Positions 53,234 to 53,440 of a stretch of 53,440 nucleotides of DNA are shown piece by piece (within the stretch, counting starts at the first letter, position 1; every line of letters starts with the position of its first letter). The translations under genes were made by a program, and so were the position numbers. The notes beneath the pieces are model-generated. The model saw nothing but the letters and a program-made list of their open reading frames with translations. It did not search any database and was not told the origin of the DNA. Source of the DNA: a bacterium. GTDB lineage: Bacteria; SZUA-182; DTGQ01; JAFGSM01. The stretch covers positions 1 to 53,440 of the forward strand of contig JAFGSM010000034.1 of the NCBI GenBank assembly GCA_016934595.1. Direction: 5' to 3'.

Positions 53234-53353
53234 TTTTGTAAAAAAATATCCCTTTACAATCAAAATAGGAATCTGTATAATACATCCTCTTATTATATTT
53301 CTTGGAATGATATTTTTTAGGTTATAACAATCTAAAGGCCTAAAATGAATCAC

Positions 53354-53440
53354 CAGAAATTTGGAAACTCATTTTGAATCAGTAAATAATATTCGATTTC
53401 ACAGATAGTCTAAAATGCGATAGAGAGCCCATAAATCTAT
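53354..53440 (+). repeat. MITE-like element, copy 2 (cut by window end)
   Basis: CAGAAATTTGGAAACTC (53354-53370) and the following ~55 bases, including AATATTCGATTTCACAGAT and AGTCTAAAATGC, match the reverse complement of the 14175-14290 element with about ten differences. The second terminal repeat would fall beyond the window. Confidence 0.8.

Noticed and set aside
1-53440. CRISPR arrays, rRNA genes, cyclic di-GMP or other common riboswitches
   Set aside because: No regularly spaced direct repeats, rRNA-like sequence or GEMM/T-box/TPP consensus was seen by reading; a covariance-model scan would settle weaker cases.

Overview
The window looks like a chromosome segment from a Gram-negative, LPS-making bacterium, most likely a member of the Desulfobacterota (the former Deltaproteobacteria). 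The evidence is the presence of hldE and msbA, an EF-G with the AHIDSGKTT signature known from spirochaete/planctomycete/delta-type EF-G1, a type II secretion gspC-D-E-F block, a phosphonate-type binding protein paired with a PAS histidine kinase, a MucR-like N-terminal domain and several predicted sigma-54 promoters. This placement is inferred from gene content; no marker tree was made.

Layout. 1-2382: an IS1634-like transposase, broken by an in-frame TAG and cut by the window edge, fused directly to the 3' part of a PAS histidine kinase. 2446-5528 (-): a periplasmic binding protein and membrane histidine kinase pair. 5794-7146: a MucR-N-like small protein, a phosphoesterase and a 31-aa membrane peptide. 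7399-9605: a cluster of secreted low-complexity proteins (Tyr/Gly-rich on +, three Pro/Phe-rich on -). 9876-14137 (-): an ABC-2 exporter, a membrane-anchored transglutaminase-like protein and CutA. 14175-14290: a MITE-like palindromic element, with a second copy starting at 53354 and running off the end. 14451-17948 (+): aminotransferase, DUF72 protein and a RuBisCO-like protein fused to a cupin. 17934-27672 (-): two metal-dependent hydrolases, aspS, tRNA-Leu(GAG), msbA, hldE, aroA and pheA. 28062-34860 (+): gspC-D-E-F and a DUF502 membrane protein. 34926-36161: a DUF4143-type ATPase whose stop codon lies in an 18-bp inverted repeat. 36789-40437 (+): an FAD-linked oxidase, a zinc-ribbon/GAF protein and endonuclease III. 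40510-41154 (-): a secreted GYGMPMQ tandem-repeat protein. 41598-45540 (-): a YchF-like GTPase, EF-G and a P-loop ATPase. 45708-49069: a methyltransferase, a CcsA/ResB cytochrome c assembly pair and a secreted DUF4412-like protein. 49630-53233: a Ca-binding repeat lipoprotein, a NifU C-domain protein, a secreted protein and a diguanylate cyclase.

How the genes may work together. Three well-formed -24/-12 (sigma-54) promoters precede the GAF protein, the Ca-repeat lipoprotein and the diguanylate cyclase. A fourth, weaker one lies upstream of the GYGMPMQ-repeat protein. With the secreted low-complexity proteins and the Gsp genes, this suggests a regulated cell-surface or matrix programme (inference). 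The RuBisCO-like/cupin fusion would join in one chain the two activities that run as separate proteins in the Rhodospirillum rubrum methylthioadenosine-isoprenoid shunt. It is the best single candidate here for new biochemistry.
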